Positions 1 to 8,954 are shown, counted from the first letter of the stretch. The stretch: 35,325 bases of DNA from Sphingobacteriales bacterium (GCA_016185185.1 JACPOD010000042.1:1-35325); one strand, 5' to 3'. The notes: generated by a model from the sequence alone, not told the origin. Made by a program: numbers and translations.

Positions 1-458
1 CTGTGGCATCAATCGTGGCTGGATTAATTATCTTAATTAGTGGGTTTAAATTATTGTCTAAGTCAGTATCCGGATTAATGGATGCTACAGATATGGAAAC
101 AGTAGAAGACCTGGTGATCATCTTATCAAAACACCGGCGGGCAAACTGGATTGACGTACATAATATGCGGGTGCAGCGTTTTGGAAATTACTTTCATGTG
201 GACTGTCATGTTACTCTGCCATACTATCTCACCTTAGAGCAGGTACACGAAGAAATTTCTTCCATTGATAAAATTGTTAATCAACACTTCTCCAAAGGCC
301 AGATCGAATTTTTTATTCATAATGATCCCTGTATTGCCGACAGTTGCCTGCATTGTGTCATTGAGAATTGTACCGTAAGAAGAAAATCATTTATTAAAAA
401 AATTGTATGGGCTAAAGAAAATGTTTTGCCCAACCGGAAGCATATTTTTCCGGAATAA
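1..458 (+). CDS. Cation diffusion facilitator (CDF) family transporter, C-terminal part
   Basis: The reading frame is open from the left edge, so this is the 3' end of a longer gene; the GTG at position 3 is only an internal codon. The visible 151 residues begin with the end of a last transmembrane helix (IVAGLIILISGFKLL) followed by the cytoplasmic CDF domain with a ferredoxin-like fold (roughly residues 30-105, containing FHVDCHVTLPYYLTLEQVHE and a late FFIHNDPC). CDF proteins export Zn2+, Fe2+ or other divalent metals across the inner membrane by proton antiport. The tail after this domain is cysteine-rich (PCIADSCLHCVIENC), which suggests an extra metal-binding site. The metal cannot be told because the transmembrane site lies upstream of the window. 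Confidence 0.85.
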   Translation, partial: VASIVAGLIILISGFKLLSKSVSGLMDATDMETVEDLVIILSKHRRANWIDVHNMRVQRFGNYFHVDCHVTLPYYLTLEQVHEEISSIDKIVNQHFSKGQIEFFIHNDPCIADSCLHCVIENCTVRRKSFIKKIVWAKENVLPNRKHIFPE

Positions 459-616
459 AAATTTATCTTTTTACATATCAGGATTTTTTTATAAACTTTG
501 ATACGATTAATAAAGTTTGGTTGCCTGGTCAAGTTTCTTTTTTCAGCGGTTGCTTTTCATAACTTTTTTGATTTGTGCGAATAAATATTTATCGGTACAC
601 ATTAAAATATAAAGAA

Positions 617-1880
617 ATGAAGAAAGCTTTACAATTCAGTTTCCCCTTTCTCGCTTTAATTATTTTTGTTAGTCAAAATGTAACGGCACAATCAACACCC
701 TGCTTGTTTTGGGTACTTTCTTAATGCCATTGCAAATGGAGATCCCTCTACCTGGACAGGTGGTATTCCTTATTCACAAAAACCCACAGGTATCAGTGGG
801 TATTATAAATCTGCGATCCCATCCGGAGATTCAGGAACAATTATTACCATCTTTAAATCCGGAGGCAGCGTAATAGCTGCTGATATTTTTAAATTGTATG
901 GAACTCATAATAGCTACATACCTTTTTCCTTTAATTTCAGTTCCCCGCTTGCCATTAACCCGGATACTGTGATTTTTGCAGCGGCTTCCAGCGATGTATT
1001 TAATAATAATGCTATAGACGGAAGCATGCTTCAATTGGATAGTGTTTCATTTACAGGTGCTGCCAGTCAGCCGGCTTTATTTAATGGAGATTTTGAAACC
1101 TGGCAATCCAAAACTGTAGACAAACCAACCAGCTGGAATTACAATTCAGGTGAAGCGTGGCAGGGGTTGTTAAGGTCAACGGATGCACATGGAGGATCAT
1201 ATGCACTGGAGTTAAAAAATATATTGAGTAGCGATAGTACCGGCCCCATTTCTTTTCCCACATTGTTGGGTACGGGTTATTGGGATTGCAGTACGGGTAC
1301 TTGTATTCAAAAAGGAGGTTACCCTTATAATAAAACAAAAGATACACTAACCTTTTATTATAAATACGCTCCAACTATTGCCACAGACAGTGCGCAGGTT
1401 ACTATATTGTTTCGGAAGAACGGAAATGTATTTGATATAAGGGGAGCAGATTTGAAAGATGCCGCTACCTATCAATATACCGAGATACCCTTTATCTTAG
1501 GGCAAGCACCTGACAGTGTTTCTATCCAGTTTAATTCCGGTTTATTTTCAAACACTGCTGTAGGGTATGCCGGTGCTGATTTTAAAGTGGATGATGTGAA
1601 ATTTAAGTCGCAAACAGTGACAACAGGATTGCAGGATCTGATCAATGAGTCGCATACCAAAGTATTTCCTAACCCGGGAAAAGGGATATTCAACTTTACT
1701 TCTGCCATCAAAATTACCGGTGTGGAAGTAACCAATTTGTATGGACAAAGAGTATATACCGCTAAAACAGATGGAATGCAAATAGCCATTGACCTTACGG
1801 CGCAACCGAAGGGCGTTTATATTTATACTTTAAGAAATAAAACTAAAATTACTGCCAGAGGAAAAATTGTAATTCAATAG
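617..1880 (+). pseudogene. T9SS type A sorting-domain protein, frameshifted after the signal peptide
   Basis: The ATG at 617 opens a clear signal peptide (MKKALQFSFPFLALIIFVSQNVTA cut before QS), but this frame stops at 722-724. The +1 frame then runs open from about 696 to the stop at 1880 and starts with a sensible mature sequence (PACFGYFLNAIANGDPSTW). Removing one C from the CCC at 698-700 would join the two frames, so a one-base insertion or sequencing error fits. The body (about 380 residues) contains an NGDFETW segment typical of secreted Bacteroidota carbohydrate-associated proteins. It ends in a type A sorting domain (VFPNPGKGIFNF ... GVYIYTLRNK ... GKIVIQ) that would send it through the type IX secretion system to the surface. 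Substrate and function are unknown. A TTG at 894 is not a credible start because homologous-looking sequence continues upstream of it. Confidence 0.75.
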
Positions 1881-1898
1881 CATATTCTTGCTTCAGTG

Positions 1899-1940
1899 AA
1901 GTATGCGTTCTGTTGACTATAAACAGGACGCATACTTTTT
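1899..1940. terminator. Bidirectional hairpin terminator between convergent genes
   Basis: A 16-bp stem (1899-1914 with 1922-1937, one G:T-type mismatch) and a 7-nt loop are followed by TTT on the plus side. It lies between the stop at 1880 and the convergent serine hydrolase stop at 1939, and probably ends transcription from both sides. Confidence 0.8.
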
Positions 1941-3090
1941 ATTCTTCCGTACCTTCCTCTTCATAATAATTATCAAAGATGTTGGCTATCTTGTTACAGT
2001 GATAAATATTGCGGTTAAAGCGATTGCCCAAAACAATAATGGTAGCAGAATCCTGAACCACCCGTTGAAAACAGGAATTATTACCATGCCACCAACCGTT
2101 GTGATAAATAATTTTCTTCCCCTCAGGATATACTTTCATCCGCCAGCCCAACCCATAATTATTGATACCTTTTTTTTCATTACTGTAGGGAGTATAAGCT
2201 GCAGCTAATGTTTCAGGTTTTAAAAAGCTGTTGGTATATAATGCCTGATCCCATTTTAAGAGATCCCGAACTGTACTATAAATATTCTTGTCACCATATA
2301 TCTCATCTAAAAAAGTGAAGGCTTCTTTCTTCCCCCGCCAGTCGTATGAGGGTAAAGCCCTGGCAGAATCCGCATGCGTATATACGTATGTATCATTCAT
2401 CTTTAAAGGGATAAAAAAAGTTTCCTTTAAAAATTCTCCGTACGATTTGCCACAAACTTTTTCAATGATTAAAGCCAGCAATGCAAAATTGGTATTGGAA
2501 TACTGGAAAGCTTTATCCGGAGCATGATCGCATTTAGGCTGGTATTTAATTATATAATTCAGCATATCCTGGTTAGTCACTATAGTCTCAAAGTCCCAAT
2601 CAGGTTTTTTCTCAAATCGGTTATAACCCGGCAAACCGCTACGCTGAGAAAGTAACATTTTAATAGTAATTGACGGATAGGGGAACCCGGGGAAATATTT
2701 GGTAAGCGAATCATCTAAGTGAAGCTTGCCCTCTTCCCATAATTTTAAAATGGCACTACCCGTTAATGTTTTGCTGGTTGATGCAATGTGGAAAGCGGTA
2801 TGTTCTGTAATAGAGTCGCCGCTAGTTATGAATTGTTTACCATTGTATTTTTCTACTATTATCGTTCCACCTTTTGCCACCAGAAACTGACCATTAAAGC
2901 CGGTTCGTAATAATGCACTGTCATAAAATGCTTCCACAGCATTATACATACGCCTGAAATCTTTTTTAGAAATATTTTTAGGAGTAGGGGGATAATAGTC
3001 TAATGAATCTTCGGGAGACTTTTTGTGACTGGTACTTGTACAGCCAACAATTGTTAGTATAGCTATACAATAGAGTAGTTGGTTTTTCAA
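1939..3090 (-). CDS. Lipoprotein serine hydrolase, class C beta-lactamase-related (PF00144)
   Basis: The fold is that of the beta-lactamase/DD-peptidase-like serine hydrolases: an SxxK motif in HIASTSKTLTG with the catalytic Ser and Lys, a YxN motif in QYSNTNFALLALI, and a late YHNGWWHGNNS segment in the place of the usual HxG/KTG strand. Such proteins are esterases, peptidases or transpeptidase-like enzymes; the substrate cannot be told. I place the start at the TTG at 3090. It gives a textbook lipoprotein signal (KNQLLYCIAILTIVGC, with the acylated Cys as residue 17 and Thr-Ser next). The ATG at 3171 would add 27 poorly fitting residues and overlap the divergent serA start at 3161. The protein should be anchored in a membrane facing the periplasm. 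Confidence 0.85.
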   Translation of the reverse strand: MKNQLLYCIAILTIVGCTSTSHKKSPEDSLDYYPPTPKNISKKDFRRMYNAVEAFYDSALLRTGFNGQFLVAKGGTIIVEKYNGKQFITSGDSITEHTAFHIASTSKTLTGSAILKLWEEGKLHLDDSLTKYFPGFPYPSITIKMLLSQRSGLPGYNRFEKKPDWDFETIVTNQDMLNYIIKYQPKCDHAPDKAFQYSNTNFALLALIIEKVCGKSYGEFLKETFFIPLKMNDTYVYTHADSARALPSYDWRGKKEAFTFLDEIYGDKNIYSTVRDLLKWDQALYTNSFLKPETLAAAYTPYSNEKKGINNYGLGWRMKVYPEGKKIIYHNGWWHGNNSCFQRVVQDSATIIVLGNRFNRNIYHCNKIANIFDNYYEEEGTEE

Positions 3091-3160
3091 CAGAACGAAT
3101 TTTAAACGGGTTAGTAAATTAAGAGTACTTAATTTCGCATTCAATTTACACAAAAATACG

Positions 3161-4399
3161 ATGAGCGACAAGAAACTGACTAGTTATCCTAAAGAAAAAA
3201 TTAATGTTTTGTTATTAGAGAACATTAGCGAAACGGCGGTTCAGAACTTTAAAAAAGCTGGTTATGCATCTGTAAAAAAAATTGGAGGTGCTCTTAGTGA
3301 GGATGAATTGATCAAAGCCGTAAAAGATGTGCATTTATTGGGTATCCGTTCCAAAACACAAATTACAAAAAACATACTGGATGCTGCCACTAAGCTGCAG
3401 GCAATTGGTTGTTTTTGTATTGGAGTTAACCAGGTGGATTTAAAGAGTGCGACGAATAATGGAGTGGCCGTTTTTAATGCTCCTTATTCCAATACACGAT
3501 CAGTAGCGGAGTTAGTGATCGGGTTATCTATAATGCTGATCCGTCGTATACCGGATAAAAACAAAGCAGCACATGAAGGTATCTGGAACAAAGAAGCAAA
3601 AGGAAGCTTTGAGCTGAGAGGAAAAACATTGGGCATTATTGGTTATGGCAATATCGGATCACAGTTAAGTGTTTTGGCCGAGTCATTGGGTATGAAAGTG
3701 ATCTTTTATGACGTACAAACTAAATTGCCTTTGGGGAATGCTACTGCAATGGATACATTGAAAGAAGTATTACAAATGGCAGATGCGGTTTCATTACATG
3801 TGCCGGAAACCAACCAAACAAAAAACCTCATCAATAAAAATAATCTTAAGTATTTTAAAAAGGGAGCAATACTCATCAATTATGCCAGGGGTGAAGTGGT
3901 AGACCTGGAGGCATTAAAACAGTTCATTGACGATGGACAAATTGGGGGTGCAGCGATTGATGTATTTCCCTGGGAACCGGAGAAGAATGGTGACCGTTTT
4001 ACCACTCCGTTACAGGGGTTGCCCAATGTAATTCTTACACCTCATATTGGAGGATCAACAGAAGAAGCACAGCTGAATATAGGCGAGGATGTAAGCAACA
4101 AATTATTGCAATATCTTGAAAGGGGAATGACCATTGGTTCTCATACGGTACCCGAACTTGCCCTGCCATTACAGGAAGGAACCCACCGTATCTTACATAT
4201 TCACCGTAATGTACCGGGAGTTTTGAGTGAGATCAATACTACACTTTCCAATAATAAGATCAATATTGTTGGTCAATATTTAAAAACCAATGATGCTATT
4301 GGTTATGTGGTGCTGGATGTAAATAAGAATATTTCTTCCAGCGCTTTAAAATTGCTGAAAGCAGTTAAAGAAACGATCAAAGTAAGGTTACTGTATTAA
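3161..4399 (+). CDS. serA: D-3-phosphoglycerate dehydrogenase
   Basis: This cytosolic enzyme oxidises 3-phosphoglycerate with NAD+ in the first step of serine synthesis. The 412-residue length matches the E. coli-type enzyme (about 410). In order: an N-terminal substrate domain; the nucleotide-binding glycine motif GYGNIG at residues 161-166; the catalytic trio Arg243 (YARGEV), Glu272 (WEPE) and His295 (LTPHIGG); and a C-terminal ACT domain from about residue 342 (ILHIHRNVPGVLSEIN) that in this family binds serine for feedback inhibition. The gene is alone and divergent from the serine hydrolase. A hairpin follows its stop. A TAATTTCG at 3130-3137, one base off the Bacteroidota -7 consensus, may be its promoter. 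Confidence 0.95.
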   Translation: MSDKKLTSYPKEKINVLLLENISETAVQNFKKAGYASVKKIGGALSEDELIKAVKDVHLLGIRSKTQITKNILDAATKLQAIGCFCIGVNQVDLKSATNNGVAVFNAPYSNTRSVAELVIGLSIMLIRRIPDKNKAAHEGIWNKEAKGSFELRGKTLGIIGYGNIGSQLSVLAESLGMKVIFYDVQTKLPLGNATAMDTLKEVLQMADAVSLHVPETNQTKNLINKNNLKYFKKGAILINYARGEVVDLEALKQFIDDGQIGGAAIDVFPWEPEKNGDRFTTPLQGLPNVILTPHIGGSTEEAQLNIGEDVSNKLLQYLERGMTIGSHTVPELALPLQEGTHRILHIHRNVPGVLSEINTTLSNNKINIVGQYLKTNDAIGYVVLDVNKNISSSALKLLKAVKETIKVRLLY

Positions 4400-4416
4400 A
4401 ATCAGGAATAAAATGG

Positions 4417-4443
4417 GGGCTGTTAGGTAACAGCTTTTTATTA
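4417..4443 (+). terminator. Intrinsic terminator of serA
   Basis: A short stem, GCTGTTA (4419-4425) paired with TAACAGC (4428-4434), is followed by TTTTTATTATT. It lies 20 bp after the serA stop codon. Confidence 0.65.
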
Positions 4444-4452
4444 TTAAATAAA

Positions 4453-4485
4453 TTTTCAAAAAATATTGAAAATTTCATAAATTTG
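4453..4485 (+). promoter_or_regulatory. Bacteroidota-type promoter of the NADH dehydrogenase gene
   Basis: A perfect -7 box TAAATTTG (consensus TAnnTTTG) lies at 4478-4485, 17 nt before the ATG at 4503. About 20 nt upstream is TTTTC, a weak match to the -33 TTTG element. Confidence 0.6.
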
Positions 4486-4502
4486 TACCATAAATCAACT
4501 TT

Positions 4503-5774
4503 ATGAAAAAGTTACTCATTGTGGGAGCCGGTTTTGGAGGTTTACGACTCGCCCGAAAACTCAACAATCATCCTGATTTTGAAATTACCCTCATTGACAA
4601 ATTTAACTATCACCAGTTTCAACCTTTATTTTACCAGGTAGCTACTGCCGGACTGGACGCTAGCAATATTTCTTTTCCGCTGAGAAAGGTTTTTCAGAAA
4701 AGCAAAAATGTAAGAATAAGGGTTTGTGAATTGTTGCAAATCATTTCTGCTGAGCAAAAAGTAATTACCAGCATCGGAGAAATGGAATATGATTATTTAG
4801 TAATTGCTACTGGTGCAGATACCAATTTCTTCGGCAATAAGAATTTAAGTGATTATGCTTTCCCGATGAAATCAACCGTGGAAGCTTTGCAGATCCGTCA
4901 TCGATTGATACAGAATTTTGAAGATGCTTTAAATAGTCAATCTGCTGATGAGTTTGAGGGGTTGATGAATATTGTAGTAGTGGGTGGTGGGCCTACAGGA
5001 GTGGAGATAGCCGGTGCTTTGGCAGACTGGCGAAGATTTGTACTACCAAAAGACTATCCTGAACTGGACTTTTCTAAAATGAAAATTTATTTGCTGGAAG
5101 GAACAGGAAAAACACTGGCAGCGATGAGCGAAAAATCTTCCATTGATTCTTTGAAATACCTGGAGAAGCTGGGAGTGGAAGTATGGACTAATTCACTACT
5201 GAATGATTATGATGGAAAGATTGTTTCATTAAAAGATGGCCGGACAATCAATACTGCAACTGTAATATGGGCTGCTGGTATTAAAGGAAATATTCCAGCC
5301 GGAATAGATAATACATTAATAGCAAGGGGAAACAGAATTAAAGTAAATCGCTTCAGCCAGGTAAATGGATTTAAAAATGTTTTTGCTATAGGTGATGTGG
5401 CATATATGGAAGAAACCAATTATCCTAATGGACACCCGCAAGTTGCACCGGTTGCTATGCAGCAAGCAGATTTATTAGCAAAGAATTTAAAAGAATGGAG
5501 TGTGGGTGGATTGCCCATAAAAGAATTTAGTTATTATGATAAAGGTTCTATGGCAACTGTTGGTAGAAATTTGGCGGTAGTGGATGTGCCCAAACCTAAA
5601 TTACATTTTGGAGGTTTCTTCGCCTGGTTAATATGGATGGGGTTGCACCTGATGCTGATACTGGGAGTAAAGAACCGGTTCTTTGTTTTTAGTAACTGGT
5701 TGTATAACTATATCACCTACGACCAGAACCTAAGATTAATATTTAAAGAGTTTTATAAACCCGTAAGAAAATGA
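4503..5774 (+). CDS. ndh: Type II NADH dehydrogenase (NDH-2), FAD-dependent
   Basis: This is a single-subunit, non-proton-pumping NADH:quinone oxidoreductase on the inner face of the cytoplasmic membrane. It has two Rossmann folds: an FAD-binding GAGFGG at residues 8-13, an ATG segment (VIATGAD) near 100, a NADH-binding GGGPTG at 161-166, and the second FAD motif FAIGDVA near 300. The C-terminus carries a hydrophobic/amphipathic stretch (FFAWLIWMGLHLMLILGV) that anchors NDH-2 enzymes to the membrane. The length of 423 residues is usual. The stop codon overlaps the start of the DUF2071 gene (ATGA at 5771), so the two are probably co-transcribed and translationally coupled. Confidence 0.93.
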   Translation: MKKLLIVGAGFGGLRLARKLNNHPDFEITLIDKFNYHQFQPLFYQVATAGLDASNISFPLRKVFQKSKNVRIRVCELLQIISAEQKVITSIGEMEYDYLVIATGADTNFFGNKNLSDYAFPMKSTVEALQIRHRLIQNFEDALNSQSADEFEGLMNIVVVGGGPTGVEIAGALADWRRFVLPKDYPELDFSKMKIYLLEGTGKTLAAMSEKSSIDSLKYLEKLGVEVWTNSLLNDYDGKIVSLKDGRTINTATVIWAAGIKGNIPAGIDNTLIARGNRIKVNRFSQVNGFKNVFAIGDVAYMEETNYPNGHPQVAPVAMQQADLLAKNLKEWSVGGLPIKEFSYYDKGSMATVGRNLAVVDVPKPKLHFGGFFAWLIWMGLHLMLILGVKNRFFVFSNWLYNYITYDQNLRLIFKEFYKPVRK

Positions 5775-6484
5775 GAAAGAGATTTTTAACGGCCGAATGG
5801 AAGAACCTGATTATGGCGAATTACATTGTTGATCCGGATATTTTAAACGAATTTGTACCAGCTAAAACGGAGTTAGATTTATTTAATCAAAATGCATATG
5901 TGAGTCTTGTAGGGTTTATGTTTCTTAATACCCGTGTAAAAGGGTTTAAAGTTCCAGGGCATTCAAGTTTTGAAGAAGTAAATCTTCGTTTTTATGTTCG
6001 TTACAAAGAGAATGGAGAGTGGAAAAGAGGGGTGAGTTTTATCAGTGAAATAGTTCCCAAACCAGCCATCAGTTTTATTGCCAACACCATTTACCATGAA
6101 AAGTATCGTTGTTTGCCAATGAAGAATAAACTGGAAATAAAAGATAACCTGCAATATTTAACTTATTCCTGGAAATACCGGGGAATTGAAAATCAAATAG
6201 CTGCTGTTACGGCTATCAATAGTATTCCTATAGCCAATGGCAGTGCGGAGGAGTTTATTGCTGAACATTACTGGGGTTATTCAAAATACAATGATGCTAT
6301 AACTTACGAGTACCAGGTTGCTCATCCAAGATGGAATATTTTTCCTGTGAAAGACTATTTAATCAATTGTGAATTTGGAAATTTATATGGCAGCAGATTT
6401 GAAATTTTGAAGCAAACAAAACCTGATTCCGTATTCGTAGCAGAGGGATCACCTATTAAAGTATACGACAAAAGAAAGTTGTAG
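5771..6484 (+). CDS. DUF2071 (YqjF-like) family protein
   Basis: The 237 residues match the DUF2071 family in layout: an early AEWKNLIMANYIVDPDILNEF segment, then FLNTRVKG, FEEVNLRFYVRY, GVSFISEIVP and a later HPRWNIFPV. The family belongs to the acetoacetate-decarboxylase-like superfamily, but the enzymatic role of its members is not established. There is no signal peptide or membrane segment, so it should be cytosolic. The ATG overlaps the ndh stop codon by four bases, indicating one transcription unit; a link to respiration is only inference from that. Confidence 0.8.
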   Translation: MRKRFLTAEWKNLIMANYIVDPDILNEFVPAKTELDLFNQNAYVSLVGFMFLNTRVKGFKVPGHSSFEEVNLRFYVRYKENGEWKRGVSFISEIVPKPAISFIANTIYHEKYRCLPMKNKLEIKDNLQYLTYSWKYRGIENQIAAVTAINSIPIANGSAEEFIAEHYWGYSKYNDAITYEYQVAHPRWNIFPVKDYLINCEFGNLYGSRFEILKQTKPDSVFVAEGSPIKVYDKRKL

Positions 6485-6489
6485 CATCC

Positions 6490-6999
6490 TTATTTTTTTA
6501 CTAAAATCTTTTTTGCTCTTGATTTAAAGGCAGGTGTTTCATAATCCCAGCGGTCTTCAATGATTGTTTTTAGCTCCTGTAATATTTCAGGATATTTTTT
6601 AGATAAATTTTCAATTACCCTGATAGAGAAAGCTTTTACTGCTACCGCTTCCGTGGGCTCAGCAATATAGTTGAAACAGATATTCATAATATCTCCTTCA
6701 TATTTTTCAGGTATGACAATATCCTGCAGCAAACGGATACTATTTCTTTTAACGGCTGTATGAAGATTAGGCTTCTTTAAATTTCCAATTAATCTTTTAA
6801 AATGTTTGATGATGAGTTTGGGATGATCAATTACGCAATAGCTCACCGGCCATGCTGCTCTTTGTATCACTCTGTATTCATCACCCATGAACAAAGCAAA
6901 CAATTCGTCAAAACGTTTTTGATCATCGCCCACCCATTTAACGATGCGAAGGCAATTAGCTTTGGTATGTTCTTTCAGCAATTGTTCACGGAGTTTCAC
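6490..6999 (-). CDS. HEAT/ARM-like helical repeat protein, function unknown
   Basis: The 169-residue, all-helical-looking protein has regularly spaced helix pairs (for example RNSIRLLQDIVIPEKYEGDI and AVAVKAFSIRVIENLSKKYPE) in the manner of HEAT/ARM repeats. There is no signal peptide, transmembrane segment or catalytic motif. It starts 11 bp after the cutC stop on the same strand, so it is probably the last gene of that transcription unit. Its 3' end lies 5 bp from the convergent DUF2071 gene. I do not recognise a function. Confidence 0.7.
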   Translation of the reverse strand: MKLREQLLKEHTKANCLRIVKWVGDDQKRFDELFALFMGDEYRVIQRAAWPVSYCVIDHPKLIIKHFKRLIGNLKKPNLHTAVKRNSIRLLQDIVIPEKYEGDIMNICFNYIAEPTEAVAVKAFSIRVIENLSKKYPEILQELKTIIEDRWDYETPAFKSRAKKILVKK

Positions 7000-7010
7000 C
7001 GGTTTTATCT

Positions 7011-7793
7011 TTAATAAGTGTTTTGTAATACTGATAATAATCTTTGAATTTCTTCTCCGTCAGCCAATACTGTAGTCAGTTGTTCATTCATTTCTTCATT
7101 TAAATAATTCATTTTACTTTCTACCTGCATCCTTGCTGAGCTGTGAAATTCAGTCGCCCCGGTAATGGATGCTATTTCTTTGATATTATTTGAGCGAATA
7201 CCAGAGCCAGGCATTATAATGATTCTTTCCTCTGCCTTTTCAACTAATGCTTTTAATAATTCTTTTCCTTCTGAAACATTGGGTTTAAGTCCGGAAGTGA
7301 GTACCCTTTCAAATCCTAAATCAATTAATGTTTCTAATGCTTCGAATGCATTGTTGGTTCTGTCAAATGCCCGGTGAAAAGTAACACCCATTGGATAAGC
7401 CAGGTCTAACAGCTTTGCATTTCTTTTTCTATCAACAGTTCCATCTGCATTTAAAATTCCGAATACCACACCATCGCACATCAGCGATTTACAAACTTTT
7501 ACATCTTCGCACATGATTTCAAATTCCTCATCACTGTATAAAAAATCACCGCCTCTAGGGCGGATCATGGGATATAAATCAATTTGAAGTTTTTCTCTCG
7601 CTGCTTTAATAAAACCATAAGAAGGAGTAGTACCACCTTCAGCAGGATTATCACACAATTCAATCCGATGTGCACCTGCTTCCTGTGCTACTATACAACT
7701 TTCAATAGTAAAACCAATTACTTCGAGCCCCCATCCCCCGCCTCCCAAAGTAGTACGGCGGGCAGGCCTAAGGGGGAGTTTTTGTTCATTCAT
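7011..7793 (-). CDS. cutC: CutC family protein with a repeat-derived N-terminal extension
   Basis: The TIM-barrel CutC family is recognised from LEVIGFTIESCIVAQEAGAHR, then IELCDNPAEGGTTPSYG, MIRPRGGDF, GVVFGILNADG, TFHRAFD and a C-terminal IIIMPGSGIRSNNI. CutC was named for copper homeostasis in E. coli, but a direct copper role is doubtful and its biochemical activity is unknown. The family normally begins at about the LEV here (residue 23). The first 22 residues (KLPLRPARRTTLGGGGWG after MNEQ) are encoded by a C/G-rich dispersed repeat. The only ATG in frame is at 7793; a TTG at codon 16 is the other possible start. It lies 31 bp downstream of the asparaginase gene, which suggests a link to glycan or amino-sugar catabolism. 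Confidence 0.9.
   Translation of the reverse strand: MNEQKLPLRPARRTTLGGGGWGLEVIGFTIESCIVAQEAGAHRIELCDNPAEGGTTPSYGFIKAAREKLQIDLYPMIRPRGGDFLYSDEEFEIMCEDVKVCKSLMCDGVVFGILNADGTVDRKRNAKLLDLAYPMGVTFHRAFDRTNNAFEALETLIDLGFERVLTSGLKPNVSEGKELLKALVEKAEERIIIMPGSGIRSNNIKEIASITGATEFHSSARMQVESKMNYLNEEMNEQLTTVLADGEEIQRLLSVLQNTY
7726..7783. repeat. C/G-rich dispersed repeat inside the cutC 5' end
   Basis: Read on the minus strand, the segment begins ACTCCCCCTTAG and ends with a GGCGGGGGATGGGGGCTC tail. It belongs by eye to the same loose family (CCCTAAA/CCCCC blocks) as 7807-7830 and 30202-30232, with a central GCCTGCCCGCCGTACTAC stretch. It is in frame with cutC and encodes residues of its N-terminal extension. 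Confidence 0.5.
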
Positions 7794-7806
7794 AATTATT
7801 CTTTTT

Positions 7807-7830
7807 AAAAGTCCCTTTAGGGATTTAGGG
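7807..7830. repeat. Short dispersed repeat overlapping the asparaginase stop codon
   Basis: On the plus strand: AAAAGTCCCTTTAGGG followed by ATTTAGGG. This is a small palindrome-like unit (TCCCTTTAGGGA) similar to 30202-30232. Its last bases provide the final Pro codon and the TAA stop of the glycosylasparaginase gene, so the repeat appears to have set the 3' end of that gene. Confidence 0.5.
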
Positions 7831-8856
7831 TATCATATACTTTGAATCAATCACTTTCGTGCCGGCATCGGTAGTTACACAATAATTAAAACCTTTAATA
7901 GTAGCATAAGCACCATGCTGCCCTTTTTTATTGATAGCGAGGAAACCAACCTGCAGATCTTTAGCTTTTCCTTTATTGTTTTTAATAATTCTTCTTACCG
8001 CTTCTTTACAAGCAGCTTCAGGGGAATAACCATGCCGCATCATTTCCACCACTGTATGTGAACCGCATATCTTTACCACTTCTTCACCAACTCCTGTGGA
8101 AGATGCTGCTCCCACTTCATTATCTACAAACAACCCGGCGCCAATAATAGGAGAGTCTCCAACTCTTCCATGCATTTTGTAAGCCATACCACTGGTTGTA
8201 CAAGCGCCACCTAAATTTCCTTTAGCATCTAATGCTACCATTCCAATTGTATCATGATTTAATTGCGGAACCGGCCATGGGTAAGGTGTTTCTTTTTCCT
8301 GCTGATTGTTCTTGATCTTCCCTTCGATATTTTCAACCGTTATCATCGGATCATACTTCGATGTCTTTAACCATTCTCTCCAGGCTTTTTCACTCTCAGG
8401 AGTCAGGAGGGTTTCTTTTTTAAATCCATTAGCTAATGCAAATTGCAAAGCACCATCACCCACTAATTGTACATGTGGTGTTTTTTCCATTACTAATCTT
8501 GCTACCAATACAGGATGCATAATATATTCCACTGCCATCACACTTCCGCATTGTCCATTTTCATCCATCACACAACTATCCAGTGTAACTCTGCCATCCC
8601 GATCAGGTAAGCCACCATAACCCACACTCTGATCATTTGGATCTGCTTCCGGAACCTGTACACCGGCCACTACTGCATCCAATGCACGACCACCTTTGCC
8701 CAGCACTTTCCATGCTTCCACATTGGCCTTTACGTTGGGCGCCCAGGTGGAGATCACAATTGGATTTGGACTACCTGCACCAGCAGCCAATGTTTTTTTA
8801 ACGGATAAAAATGCAGAGGAAACTGCTGATAGCTGTAAAAATTTTCTTCTGTTCAT
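7825..8856 (-). CDS. N4-(beta-N-acetylglucosaminyl)-L-asparaginase (glycosylasparaginase)
   Basis: This Ntn-hydrolase cleaves the GlcNAc-Asn bond left after N-glycoproteins are degraded. The precursor cleaves itself before the nucleophile threonine: the HDTIG motif places Thr203 as the new N-terminus of the beta chain. Other expected elements are visible: the STW near residue 38, GGLPDRDG, MYKMHGRVGDSP-type substrate loop (GRVGDSPIIGAG) and TGVGEEVVKICGSHTVVE. The N-terminus (MNRRKFLQLSAVSSAFLSVKK) is a twin-arginine-like or Sec signal, so the enzyme is exported, as in Elizabethkingia. The length of 343 is close to the family norm. Downstream lies cutC and upstream a GH109-like gene, consistent with glycoprotein use. 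Confidence 0.93.
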   Translation of the reverse strand: MNRRKFLQLSAVSSAFLSVKKTLAAGAGSPNPIVISTWAPNVKANVEAWKVLGKGGRALDAVVAGVQVPEADPNDQSVGYGGLPDRDGRVTLDSCVMDENGQCGSVMAVEYIMHPVLVARLVMEKTPHVQLVGDGALQFALANGFKKETLLTPESEKAWREWLKTSKYDPMITVENIEGKIKNNQQEKETPYPWPVPQLNHDTIGMVALDAKGNLGGACTTSGMAYKMHGRVGDSPIIGAGLFVDNEVGAASSTGVGEEVVKICGSHTVVEMMRHGYSPEAACKEAVRRIIKNNKGKAKDLQVGFLAINKKGQHGAYATIKGFNYCVTTDAGTKVIDSKYMIP

Positions 8857-8954
8857 AATTTAATTTTATGTAGCAAGCAATTGAATGTCTATGTAACTGT
8901 GGTTGTGTCACTCACTTTTACTTTCGGTAATTCTATTCATCAGTTTAGTAACGC

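Noticed and set aside
894..896. TTG start at 894 for the T9SS cargo gene.
   Set aside because: Protein-like sequence in the same frame continues upstream to about 696 and connects to a signal peptide.
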